A stretch of DNA of 64,000 nucleotides, taken from assembly GCF_013373795.3 (NCBI RefSeq), contig NZ_CP088022.1:3844001-3908000 (forward strand), written 5' to 3'. This document shows, piece by piece, positions 9,106 through 17,885 of this stretch. Position numbers and translations under genes: made by a program. The notes below the pieces were generated by a model. The model was not told the DNA's origin and made no database searches. It saw only the letters and a program-made list of their open reading frames with translations. The first letter of the stretch is position 1. Each line of letters starts with the position of its first letter. The stretch is from Bradyrhizobium quebecense. Its GTDB lineage: Bacteria > Pseudomonadota > Alphaproteobacteria > Rhizobiales > Xanthobacteraceae.

Positions 9106-10195
9106 CGTCCTCTCCCGCGAGTTCGCGACGCTGCGCGGCATAGGCCTCGGGCAGCTCGGCATAGAGGTTGTCGAACATGGTTTCTGGCCGGCGCGGCGGC
9201 GTCGTCAGATAGCGCTGCACCGCCGCCTCGATGCGCTCATGGCACTCGGCGGCAAGCCGCTCCTCGTCCGCCTTGGTCCACATCTTCTGACCCACCAGAT
9301 AGGACCTGAGGCGCGCAATCGGCTCTTCCTTCCAATGCGCCTGGACTTCTTCGGCCGAACGATAGCGCAACGCATCATCTGACGTCGTGTGATCGCCGAG
9401 CCTGTAGGTGACCGCTTCGATAAAGTGCGGGCCGTTGCCGTCGCGGGCAGCGGCAATGGCCTCCTCGGCCGCGGCGCGCATCGCCACCACGTCGCACCCA
9501 TCTACCTGCTCGCCGCTGAACCCGGCCGCGATAGCCTTCTGGGCCAGCGTTTCAGAGGCGGTCTGCAACCGCAGCGGCACCGATATGGCCCATTGATTGT
9601 TGGTGACGACGAACACGAGCGGCAATTTGTGAACGCCGGCAAAATTCATGGCCTCGTAGACGTCGCCTTTCGAGGTAGCGCCGTCGCCGAACAGGCAGAC
9701 GGCCACACGCGGCTGCTTGCGCAGCTTCAAGGCATAGGCCACGCCGGCGGCATGAGGCGCCTGCGATCCGACGGGAACGCAGAATGGAAAATCATGGACT
9801 GGACCGGAGAATTGATTGCCCCGCTCATCGCCGCCCCAGAACAGCAGTATCTCCTCGGGCTTGACGCCACGCCAGAGCAACGCGCCATTGTCACGATAGG
9901 AAGGCAGCAGAACGTCTTCTTGCCGCATCGCACTCGCAATGCCGACCGACACGGCTTCCTGGCCGAGCGATACGGCATAGGTTCCCAGCCGACCGGTGCG
10001 CTGCAACGCAACAGCCTTGCGGTCAAACAGCCGCAACAGCACCATCGACCGGTAGAGTTCGATCAGCAGCTTGGCATCGCGGGCGCAGGAGGGAAGCGGC
10101 CGGATGATAGCGCCGTCCGGCGCGAGGTAGTTGCGGCGGCGCACCTCAAAGCGTGCAATGACGGGGAGCTCTTCGTTTGCTCTTTTGCTGGCCAC
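9098..10195 (-). CDS. 2-oxo acid dehydrogenase E1, alpha subunit
   Basis: A 365-residue thiamine diphosphate-dependent alpha subunit. The ThDP/Mg motif runs from FGDGATSKGDVYEAMNFAG to the VVTNNQWAISVP that supplies the Asn. The C-terminal YRLGDHTTSDDALRYR is the loop that is phosphorylated in mitochondrial homologues. I place the start at the GTG at 10195 (VASKRANEELPVI), 7 nt after GGAG. The frame is open to 10594, but that part is arginine-rich and looks non-coding. It is the first gene of the E1alpha-E1beta-E2 unit, with about 510 bp of upstream DNA. Confidence 0.87.
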   Translation of the reverse strand: MASKRANEELPVIARFEVRRRNYLAPDGAIIRPLPSCARDAKLLIELYRSMVLLRLFDRKAVALQRTGRLGTYAVSLGQEAVSVGIASAMRQEDVLLPSYRDNGALLWRGVKPEEILLFWGGDERGNQFSGPVHDFPFCVPVGSQAPHAAGVAYALKLRKQPRVAVCLFGDGATSKGDVYEAMNFAGVHKLPLVFVVTNNQWAISVPLRLQTASETLAQKAIAAGFSGEQVDGCDVVAMRAAAEEAIAAARDGNGPHFIEAVTYRLGDHTTSDDALRYRSAEEVQAHWKEEPIARLRSYLVGQKMWTKADEERLAAECHERIEAAVQRYLTTPPRRPETMFDNLYAELPEAYAAQRRELAGEDDA

Positions 10196-10708
10196 GCTCA
10201 CTCTCCCGGAGCGGTTCTGCCTGCCACGTTCAGCTATTTGGTGTTCGCGCCGCGACGATGCAATACCGCCGTAACTTCGCTCTGGGTGCAGGCCCAGCTG
10301 ACTTGCGCCTGATGACTTACGCCTGACGACCTGCACCAGGTGGCTGCCCGGCAGGCGAAAGCCTGCTGTGGCCCTCATCCTTGTGCAGAGCGTGTGATCT
10401 CGACGCAGTGTTTTCGCTGACGTGAATTTCGTGCGAACATCGTGCCTTGCCACTGCGTTTGCGATCACAACGCGGCGAGCCCTCTTTCTCGGGCGAGCGA
10501 CATGGCGTAGTCTGCGCCGAGCTGCCCTTTGAGACGGGACGGGCCGACGTCTCCGTTTGACGGAACGGGCAGCGGTCAGGCCGTCGGCAGGCATCTCAGT
10601 CTGAACGCAGCGCCTGCCTTATATGGCGCTCCCTCAACTTCAACATGAAGCAGGTTGGCCTGCCGCACACGCGGCAGACAAGGGAATGCGTAACCCTTGG
10701 AGGACGAC
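10196..10708. other. Divergent intergenic region with a tandem 14-bp repeat
   Basis: About 510 bp between E1alpha (leftwards) and the GYD gene (rightwards), with no plausible gene. At 10299-10312 and 10313-10326 two near-identical 14-mers stand head to tail: TGACTTGCGCCTGA and TGACTTACGCCTGA. They lie about 105-130 bp upstream of the E1alpha start and could be an activator or repressor site. Confidence 0.55.
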
Positions 10709-11002
10709 ATGGCGACATTCATAGTGAGGATCGACTGGACCGACCAGGGAATTCGTAACGTCAAGGAAGCGCCCAAGCGCAGCCGAGCGGCGAAAGAACT
10801 CGCCAAGACGCTCGGTGTCGAAATCAAGGAGGTCTATCTCACCTCCGGCGAGCATGACATCCTTCTCCTCGCCGAAGCGCCTCTCGGCGACAACATCACA
10901 AAGCTCGCGCTTGCCCTCAGTTCTCAGGGAAACATACGGACCTGCACTTCCCGGGCCTGGCCCGAGGCCGAGTGGACCAAGCTGATCGCCGAGCTTCCGT
11001 AG
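10709..11002 (+). CDS. GYD domain protein
   Basis: A 97-residue protein starting MATFIVRIDWTDQGIRNVKE, with LTSGEHDILLLAEAP in the middle and a C-terminal GNIRTCTSRAW. This matches the small GYD family, a ferredoxin-like alpha/beta fold of unknown function. A perfect GGAGG lies 5 nt before the ATG at 10709. It is divergent from the E1alpha gene and convergent with the peptide-binding protein gene. No catalytic residues can be assigned. Confidence 0.8.
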   Translation: MATFIVRIDWTDQGIRNVKEAPKRSRAAKELAKTLGVEIKEVYLTSGEHDILLLAEAPLGDNITKLALALSSQGNIRTCTSRAWPEAEWTKLIAELP

Positions 11003-11140
11003 CGGCTTCGGATGCTCTGACGGATCTCTGCGCGGCCTGACCGACGGGTACCGTCGCTGTTCTGCCCCCCGGCGACCTGTGCGAACTTCTGCGTGCGCCC
11101 AAGGCGACGGCTCACGTCGTCGTCAGCGGAACTGCATGCA

Positions 11141-12755
11141 TTATTTATCCAGCCAGACATCCTCGAAGCGCAGATTGTTGTACTGGCTGTTGTCGTGCGG
11201 ATGAAAGTTCCTCACATAGGGCTGCCAGCAATTGCCGGCCGATGAGTGCAGGATGACCGGCCGCGCCGCATCGGTGACCAGCAGGCGCTCGATGTCGAAT
11301 ACAATTTTGTTTGCGGCGCTTGTCCTTGTCGACCTCGCGCGACTGCGCGACGAGCAGCTTGTCCACCTCTGCATTGCAATACTGGGTGTAGTTGCGCTCG
11401 GAGTTGCAGGAATAGTTCTCGACCAGATTGCCGTCGGGATCGTCGACGCTGACGCCGGTGACATTGAGCCCGATCGTGTAATCCTTGCGTTGCAGCCGCG
11501 AGTACCAGCGCGGCGTGTCGAGGATATCGAGCTCGGCAACGATATAGATCTTCTTGAGCTGGTCGGCGAGGATCACGGCCGGGTCGCGATAGGTCGGCAA
11601 ATTGCGGGTCTGGATCTTGATCGACAGCGGCTTGGCGTCGCTGTAGCCGAGCTTCTGCATGATCGCCTGCGCGTCCGCGAGGTTCTTCCCGGTATCCGCG
11701 CCGTAGCCCATCAGCGTCGACAATATCTCCGGCGGCATGCCCCACTCGCCTTCCGGCTTGGCCTGCATCGCACCGCCGAGCCGCCCGGTGCCCTCGAACA
11801 GGATGGTGTTGAAGGCCTTGCGATCGAGCGCCAGCGACATCGCCTTGCGGATCTCCGGATTGTCGAATGGCGGATTGACGCGGTTGACCAAGAGATTGAT
11901 CTGCAGATTGGTCGACGTCATCTCGCAGATCGCGCTCGGCGCCCGCGCCTTGACGTCCTTCATCAGGGGAATGCTGACATCGGACGGAAAGGTGATGTCG
12001 TAGTCGCCGGTCGCGAACGCCAGCATGCGTGTGGCGCGGCTGTCGATCGAGCGCACCGTAATCTCGTCGAGATATGGCCGGTCCTTCTTGAAGTAATCGG
12101 GATTGCGCACCAGGCGGATCGAATCCCCGCGCCGGAATTCGACGAATTTGAACGGCCCGGTGCCGATTGGCTTGGTGCGCATCACCTGCTGCGGCACATG
12201 GCACGGATAGACCACCGAGAAGGCGCTGGCGAGCAGCGCCAAGAGACCAGGTTGCGGCTCGGTCAGCTCGAAGGTCGCCTCATCGTCGCCATTGACGCTG
12301 ACATCCCTGAGTTTCGAGTACCAGACCTTGCGCGGATTGCGCTTGAAGTCCTGGGTTTTGGAGTCTTGGGTCTCGCTCTTGCCGATCAGCATCCGCCAGG
12401 TGCACTGCACGTCCTTGGCCGTGAACGGCTGGCCGTCATGCCACTTCACGCCGTGCCTGAGCCTGAAGGTGAGCTTTGTGTTGGTGGAATCCCACGACCA
12501 GCTCTCGGCGAGATCGGGGATCACGGTGTCGATGCTTTCGTGCACCTTGGCCGGATCGAATACCACGAGATTGTTGAAGACCGCCGCGAACGGCATCACC
12601 GAGGCGATGGTGGACTCTTCGAGCAGCGAGGTCGAGGGCGGATTGTCGTTGTGATAGAGCCGCAAGGTGCCGCCCTTCTTCTGCGCCGATGCCGGGCTCG
12701 CAGCCATCACTGCTGCGCCCAATGCCATGATGTACGTGGCCAGTTTGAACGACAT
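11141..12755 (-). pseudogene. ABC transporter peptide-type substrate-binding protein, frameshifted near the C-terminus
   Basis: This is a family 5 (SBP_bac_5, DppA/OppA-like) periplasmic binding protein. It has a signal peptide (MSFKLATYIMALGAAVMAAS, cleavage near SAQ), then RHGVKWHDGQPFTAKDV and IGTGPFKFVEF, both typical of the family. The frame starting at 12755 (GGGAGG upstream) runs correctly to about 11315, where the continuation KIVFDIERLLVTDAARPVIL is found in another frame that ends at 11141 with DVWLDK. A one-base insertion in the cgcaaacaaaatt stretch (about 11304-11316) explains it. No permease or ATPase genes are adjacent, so the protein is an orphan. It may be a true pseudogene or a sequencing error. 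Confidence 0.8.
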
Positions 12756-13051
12756 TCTCGCCTCCCGGAATTTCTTGTTGTTGTCGCTTTCGGGCAGTCG
12801 ACCACAACGCCAGGTGCCCCGCAATGACACGGGGGGCAGATCATTGCCGGCTGCGCGCAACGCAGAACGAAGCCGGGGCAAGCACGGGATTCTCAGGCGG
12901 CCAGCGGCGGAAAAGGACCTCACGCGGACCATCGCCGGACCCCTCTTGACCGGCCACCGCATGTCCCGTCACGGGGAATTAGGGTTGGATGCGACCTCGA
13001 AATTGGCTACACGTTTGGCGCCGAGAAACTCGGACCGTTTGGGGACTGGAA
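12756..13051. other. Divergent intergenic region, binding protein / Anbu
   Basis: About 296 bp with no supported gene. It must contain promoters for both flanking genes. I see no strong palindrome. Confidence 0.4.
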
Positions 13052-13813
13052 ATGACCTATTGCTGCGGAATTCTGGTGCGCGACGGCCTCGTCATGATCG
13101 CCGATACCCGCACCAATGCCGGGCTCGACAACGTCTCGACCTTCCGCAAGCTGCACATCTTCGAGAAGCCCGGCGACCGCATCATGGCGATTGCCAGCGC
13201 GGGGAATCTCGCGATCAGCCAGTCGGTGCTGTCGACCCTGACCGAGGGCATGGAAGATCCGCACACCGGCGAGCTCGAGACGCTGATGAACGCGCCCACC
13301 ATGTTCCAGGCGGCGCAGCGGATCGGCCGCGCCATCCGGTCGGTGCACGCCACCGAGGGCGATGCGCTGCGTTCCGAAGACATCTCCTTCGACGTCTCAT
13401 TCCTGTTCGGCGGCCAGATCAAGGGCTCGCGGATGCGCCTGTTCATGGTCTACACCGCCGGCAACTTCATCGAATGCACCACCGACACGCCTTATTTGCA
13501 GATCGGCGAGCACAAATACGGCAAGCCGGTGCTCGACCGCGCCATGCATTACGACGTCGAGCTCTACGAGGCGCTGAAGACCGGGCTGATCTCGATGGAT
13601 TCGACGATGCGCTCCAATCTCGGCGTCGGCCTGCCGATCGACGTGCTGGTGGTGCGCACCGACGCCTGCGAGGCGGACCTCAACCACCGCATCGAGGCCG
13701 GCGAGCCCTATTTCCACGACCTGCGCTCGCGCTGGTCGGCAGCGCTGCGCGCGGCGCACCAGAACATTCCACGCCCACCCTACAAGAACGAAACCGAAGC
13801 AAAAACCAAGTAA
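13052..13813 (+). CDS. Anbu, proteasome-like Ntn peptidase
   Basis: A 253-residue proteasome-type peptidase of the Anbu (ancestral beta subunit) class. The start MTYCCGILVRDGLVMIADTR gives a Thr nucleophile after removal of Met. Counting from that Thr, Asp17 falls in IADTR and a Lys follows at about 32 (STFRKLH), as in proteasome active sites. It is longer than HslV (about 175 residues) and ends in a charged tail. Anbu is normally encoded next to the circularly permuted ATP-grasp, alpha-E and transglutaminase genes; here those lie 6 kb upstream at 3596-6962. The ATG at 13052 is required by the Ntn mechanism. The substrate is unknown. Confidence 0.9.
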   Translation: MTYCCGILVRDGLVMIADTRTNAGLDNVSTFRKLHIFEKPGDRIMAIASAGNLAISQSVLSTLTEGMEDPHTGELETLMNAPTMFQAAQRIGRAIRSVHATEGDALRSEDISFDVSFLFGGQIKGSRMRLFMVYTAGNFIECTTDTPYLQIGEHKYGKPVLDRAMHYDVELYEALKTGLISMDSTMRSNLGVGLPIDVLVVRTDACEADLNHRIEAGEPYFHDLRSRWSAALRAAHQNIPRPPYKNETEAKTK

Positions 13814-13825
13814 GAGGAAACTCGG

Positions 13826-14587
13826 ATGACTGAGGCAACCAGCAAGATCGCGCTCGTGACCGGCGCCGGCACCGGTGTCGGACGTGCAGCATCGCTCGCT
13901 TTGATGGACAAGGGCTATACCGTGGTGCTCGCCGGGCGCCGCATCGAGATGCTGGAAGAGACCGCCAAGCTCGGTCCGGCCGGCAAGAGCCTGTGCGTGT
14001 CGGCCGACATGGCCAACCCGGCCGCGATCGCAGCGCTGTTCGACAAGGTGAAGGCGACCTATGGCCGGCTCGACGTTCTCTTCAACAATGCCGGCATGGG
14101 CGCGCCGCCGGTGAATTTCGAGGATCTGCCGCTCGAGCAGTGGCAGGCCGTGGTCAACACCAACCTCACCGCGCCGTTCCTGTGCACCCAGCACGCCTTC
14201 CGCATCATGAAGGACCAGACGCCGCGCGGCGGCCGCATCATCAACAACGGCTCGATCTCGGCGCACGCGCCGCGGCCGTTCTCGGCGGCCTACACCTCGA
14301 CCAAGCACGCCATCACCGGCCTGACAAAAGCCTCCAACCTCGACGGCCGCATGTATGACATCGCGGTCGGCCAGGTCGATATCGGCAACGCCGCGACCCC
14401 GATGACCGATCGCATGGTCAACGGCCCCGGCGTGCTGCAGCCGGACGGCACCACCAAGCACGAGCCGCGCATGGACGCGAAGGCGGTCGGCGACGCCGTC
14501 GCCTACATGGCCGGCTTGCCGCTCGACGCCAACGTGCTGTTCATGACGGTCATGGCGACCAAGATGCCGTTCGTGGGCCGGGGCTAA
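13826..14587 (+). CDS. Short-chain dehydrogenase/reductase
   Basis: A 253-residue classical SDR. The Rossmann nucleotide-binding motif is [14 protein letters not shown] follows at about residue 90, and the catalytic Ser and Tyr-x-x-x-Lys are in [20 protein letters not shown]. The arginine-containing GRR after the second strand suggests NADP(H). The substrate is unknown. It starts 12 bp after Anbu, preceded by GAGGA, so cotranscription is likely; whether it has a role in the Anbu pathway is only a suggestion from position. Confidence 0.88.
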   Translation: MTEATSKIALVTGAGTGVGRAASLALMDKGYTVVLAGRRIEMLEETAKLGPAGKSLCVSADMANPAAIAALFDKVKATYGRLDVLFNNAGMGAPPVNFEDLPLEQWQAVVNTNLTAPFLCTQHAFRIMKDQTPRGGRIINNGSISAHAPRPFSAAYTSTKHAITGLTKASNLDGRMYDIAVGQVDIGNAATPMTDRMVNGPGVLQPDGTTKHEPRMDAKAVGDAVAYMAGLPLDANVLFMTVMATKMPFVGRG

Positions 14588-15054
14588 TCTTCTCCTTCTC
14601 CCTGCTCGCGGCAGGACTGTCACGTCGTCATGGCCGGGCATAGCCGTCCGAAGGACGGCGTCGCTTCCGCTCCGCCTATGTCCCGGCCATGCCGTTCCAA
14701 GGCCCACTGCCAAATATTGAAAACAACCCCGTGCAAAGTAGCCGGCAGCTGCCGGCGTTCGACACGGCAACTTGACACGTCGGGCAAATCAGCGGTATTT
14801 TTCCATTATTCCGAAATTTGTAAACCCCTCGCCCGAAGCGAACACCAAGGCGGGTCCGCGGCGCCGTTGCCGGCATACCGCTCGACGCGAACGAGCTGTT
14901 GGGGCTTGCGCTCGGTCTGCTCCCTCGCCCCGCTCTTGCGGGGAGAGGGTTGGGGTGAGGGGCTCTCTCCGCGAGCAAGCCGCGCGCTGAGACCTGTACC
15001 CCCTCACCCGGATCGCATTCCGCTTCGCTGCATGCGATCCGACCTCGCCCCGCG
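14588..15054. repeat. Repeat-rich intergenic region: family 3 (14624-14697) and family 1 copy 2 (14920-15054)
   Basis: The first part holds tcatggccgggcatagccgt with a facing cctatgtcccggccatg arm. The second holds the ccccgctcttgcggggagag arm, the facing ccctcacccggatcgcat, the atgcgatccgacctcgcccc arm, and the left half of a hairpin (acctcgccccgcg). The right half of that hairpin lies beyond the insertion sequence, at 16520-16532. No gene is seen in the 467 bp. Confidence 0.7.
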
Positions 15055-16519
15055 TGCGGCTATCGCATTCACACATCTGGGTTGCGATTAGCGGTAAAGC
15101 GGGATTCTCTATCGGTAGGCAAGCCGGTGGAGGTTTTGATGGCCGGGGTGGCATATGGACTGGGACGATTTGGCGATCGTCGCCTGGAAAAAGGGGGGCG
15201 CGGCTGCATGCGGCGCTGGTGGCCCGGCCTGGCTCGTGCATCCGCCGCCTCGGTGAGGACCGTGCGGGCGAGATGCAGTTTCGCCGGCTTCTTCACAATC
15301 CGTCGGTGACGGCCGCAGAGATGTCACGGCATGCCGGAGACCTCACCGGGCAGCGAGCGGCTGGTCGGCATGTTGTTGTCGCACAGGACACGTCGGAATT
15401 GATCTTGGGCGGCCGGCGGTCGCGACAATGCTACGGACCGGTCGCCAAAGGCAATGCCGCGGGTTTGTTGCTGCATGTGGCACTGGCGGTAGAGGCCGAG
15501 ACGCAAGGGTTGCTCGGTCTGGTCTCGATGCAGGTCTGGAACCGTAACCGAGAGGAGTTGGCACCACGGCGCAAGCGGGCGACGGCGGCTAAGGAATCGC
15601 AACGATGGATCGAGAGCAGCGAACGGGCGGGTGAGGTACTGGCTGCGGCGGCCAGCGTCACGATGGTATCGGACCGCGAAAGCGACTTTTACGAACTGTT
15701 CGTGAAGCGTCCGCAAAACGTCGAATTGGTTGTGAGGGCCTGCCAGAATCGGCGGATCGAGGGGTCCGAAGAAGACCCGGATTTGCTGTTCACCTTCATC
15801 GACGCCCAGGCCGAACAAGGGCGCGTTGCCATGACGGTCCCCGCCGCACCAGGACGGCGCGCGCGCGATACCGAGTTCGCAGTGCGCTTCGCGCCGGTGG
15901 CCGTATGCCGGCCGCTCCATGGAGCCGATCCGACGTTGCCCGAGACGGTTCACCTGACGCTGGTCGATGTCCGCGAGGTATCGGAGCCGAAAGACGGTAG
16001 CGCACCTGTGCATTGGCGGCTTTTGACTACCCACGCTGTCGCTACATTGAACGACGCGCGTCAAGTGGTCGGCTTCTACCGGACGCGTTGGGTGATCGAG
16101 GAGTTCTTCCGTACGCTCAAGACGGCAGGCTTCGATATAGAGGAAGCCGATATCGGCGACCCGCAGGCCATGATCAACTTCGTCGCTGCTGCAGCCGTTG
16201 CGGCCATCACCATCAAGCAACTCGTCCAGGCCCGCGACGGCAACACGGATCAGCTCCTGAGCGATGCCTTCGAGCCGGACGACCAACCCATCCTCGAAGC
16301 CGTCTCCGCCCGGCTCGAAGGCAAGACCGAGCGGCAACGCAATCCGCACCCGAAGGGATCCCTGGCCTTTGTCGCTTGGGTCATCGCACGCCTCGGCGGC
16401 TGGACCGGCTACTACGGCAAGCCGGGTCCCAAAGTCATCCGCATCGGCCTTGCCAAGTTCCACGCCATCAAATACGGCGCCAATCTAAGGCTTCAGAATG
16501 TGTGAATCTGATAGCCGCA
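15055..16519 (+). mobile_element. IS4-type insertion sequence inserted in a family 1 repeat hairpin
   Basis: The left end reads tgcggctatcgcattcacac and the right end, on the complementary strand, tgcggctatcagattcacac, so the imperfect terminal inverted repeats are 20 bp with two mismatches. A 4-bp cgcg flanks both ends (15051-15054 and 16520-16523) and may be the target duplication. The flanking host DNA, acctcgccccgcg on the left and cgcggggcgaggt on the right, would form a continuous palindrome without the element. Exact ends are uncertain because the host arms are themselves inverted. Length is about 1465 bp with one transposase gene. Confidence 0.75.
15139..16505 (+). pseudogene. IS4-family transposase, frameshifted near the N-terminus
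   Basis: The product starts MAGVAYGLGRFGDRRLEKGG in one frame; the continuation LHAALVARPGSCIRRLGED and all the rest lie in the -1 frame through 16505. The shift falls in a run of five A and six G at 15188-15198. The Tn5-like DDE catalytic domain is intact: VVVAQDTSE (first Asp), MVSDRESDFYELF (second Asp) and YRTRWVIEEFFRTLKTAGFD (the YREK-like signature with the Glu). GGTGGAGG lies upstream of the ATG at 15139. Programmed slippage on the homopolymer is possible, but a plain indel is simpler, so activity is doubtful. Confidence 0.75.
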
Positions 16520-16545
16520 CGCGGGGCGAGGTAAGTGACGCGCTC

Positions 16546-17769
16546 CTACTCCAGCTTCTCGACATCCCGCAGCGTCGGGAACAACTTCATCCAGAGCAGC
16601 GCGACCGCGACCGTAGCGACGCCGCCGAGCACGGCCGACGGCACGGCACCGAGCAGCGCCGCGGTGACGCCGCTCTCGAACTGGCCGAGCTGGTTGGACG
16701 CGTTGATGAACAGGAAGTTCACCGCGCCGACGCGGCCGCGCATCTCGTCGGGGGTGGCAAGCTGCACCAGCGAGAAACGGATCACGACGCTGATCGTGTC
16801 CGCAGCGCCGAGCACCGCGAGCGCCAGCGCCGACAGCCACATCCATTGCGACAGCGCGAACACCACCGTCGCGACGCCGAACACGATCACCGCCTGGAAC
16901 ATGCGCATGCCGACGCGGCGGTTGATGGTGTGCCGCGCCAGCAGCATGGTCATCAGTAGCGCGCCGACCGCGGGCGCGGCGCGCAGGATGCCGAGGCCGA
17001 GCGGGCCGGTTTGCAGGATGTCGCGCGCATAGATCGGCAGCAGCGCGGTGACGCCGCCGAACAGCACCGCAAACAAATCGAGCGAGATGGTGCCGAGGAT
17101 CGCCGGATTGCTGCGAACGAAGGTGACGCCGGCATACAGGTCATCCGACACCTCGCCGTTCTTCGCCGGCGCCGTTTGCAGCCGGCCGATACCGCCGGTC
17201 AGGATCATACCGAGCAGCCAGAACACGGTCATCGCGGCGTAGGCCAGGCTCGGCATCGCCGCGTAGGCCAGGCCGCCAAGCGCAGGCCCGGTGATCGTCG
17301 CGACCTGCGCCGCACCGCTCGAGATTGCGGTCGCCCGCTGCAGCGAACCTTGCGGAGCAATCAGGGGCAGCAGCGCGGCGGTCGCCGGACTCTCGAACGC
17401 GCCGGCAATCCCCAGCACGAAGGTCGCGGCAAAAATCTGCAACTCCGAGATGGTACCGGCAAAGGTGCTGACCGCGAGGAACAACGCGGTCAGCACTTCC
17501 GCAAGCTGGCAGAGTTGCACCACACGCCGACGCTCGAACCGGTCGGCGGCATGACCCGCGATAAACACCAGCAGCGCCGTCGGCAGGAACTGGACCAGCC
17601 CCACCATGCCCAGGGCAAACGCACTGCCGGTCAAATCGTAGATCTGCCAGCCGATCGCCACCGCCGCGATCTGATTGGAGAAACGCGACAGGCTGCGCGA
17701 CGACAGGAAGAACAGGAAAGATCTGTGACCGAGCAGATCGCGGGCGCCGGCCGGTGTGGCGGAGGACAT
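16546..17769 (-). CDS. Major facilitator superfamily transporter (EntS/MFS_3 type)
   Basis: A 407-residue integral membrane protein with about 12 hydrophobic segments. The loop AGHAADRFERRRVVQLC between segments 2 and 3 is the MFS signature, and the overall pattern (start MSSATPAGARDLLGHRSFLF, long central loop near residue 210) matches the EntS-like exporter group. The cargo cannot be predicted. I took the ATG at 17769; a TTG at 17820 would add 17 residues without family support. The gene ends 26 bp from the insertion sequence and is divergent from the nucleoside transporter gene. Confidence 0.85.
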   Translation of the reverse strand: MSSATPAGARDLLGHRSFLFFLSSRSLSRFSNQIAAVAIGWQIYDLTGSAFALGMVGLVQFLPTALLVFIAGHAADRFERRRVVQLCQLAEVLTALFLAVSTFAGTISELQIFAATFVLGIAGAFESPATAALLPLIAPQGSLQRATAISSGAAQVATITGPALGGLAYAAMPSLAYAAMTVFWLLGMILTGGIGRLQTAPAKNGEVSDDLYAGVTFVRSNPAILGTISLDLFAVLFGGVTALLPIYARDILQTGPLGLGILRAAPAVGALLMTMLLARHTINRRVGMRMFQAVIVFGVATVVFALSQWMWLSALALAVLGAADTISVVIRFSLVQLATPDEMRGRVGAVNFLFINASNQLGQFESGVTAALLGAVPSAVLGGVATVAVALLWMKLFPTLRDVEKLE

Positions 17770-17885
17770 GCGAGATGGCGTGGCTGAGGGCCTACAACTT
17801 GTCAATGGATTCGGGATCAACGCGCAACAGCATTGCGCCGCGCGAGACCCCTGCCCATAATCGCCCGAGGGTTCTTGGGGGCGTG

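Noticed and set aside
10196..10594. N-terminal 130-residue extension of E1alpha
   Set aside because: It is Arg-rich, unlike any E1 alpha chain, and a GTG with GGAG exists at 10195.
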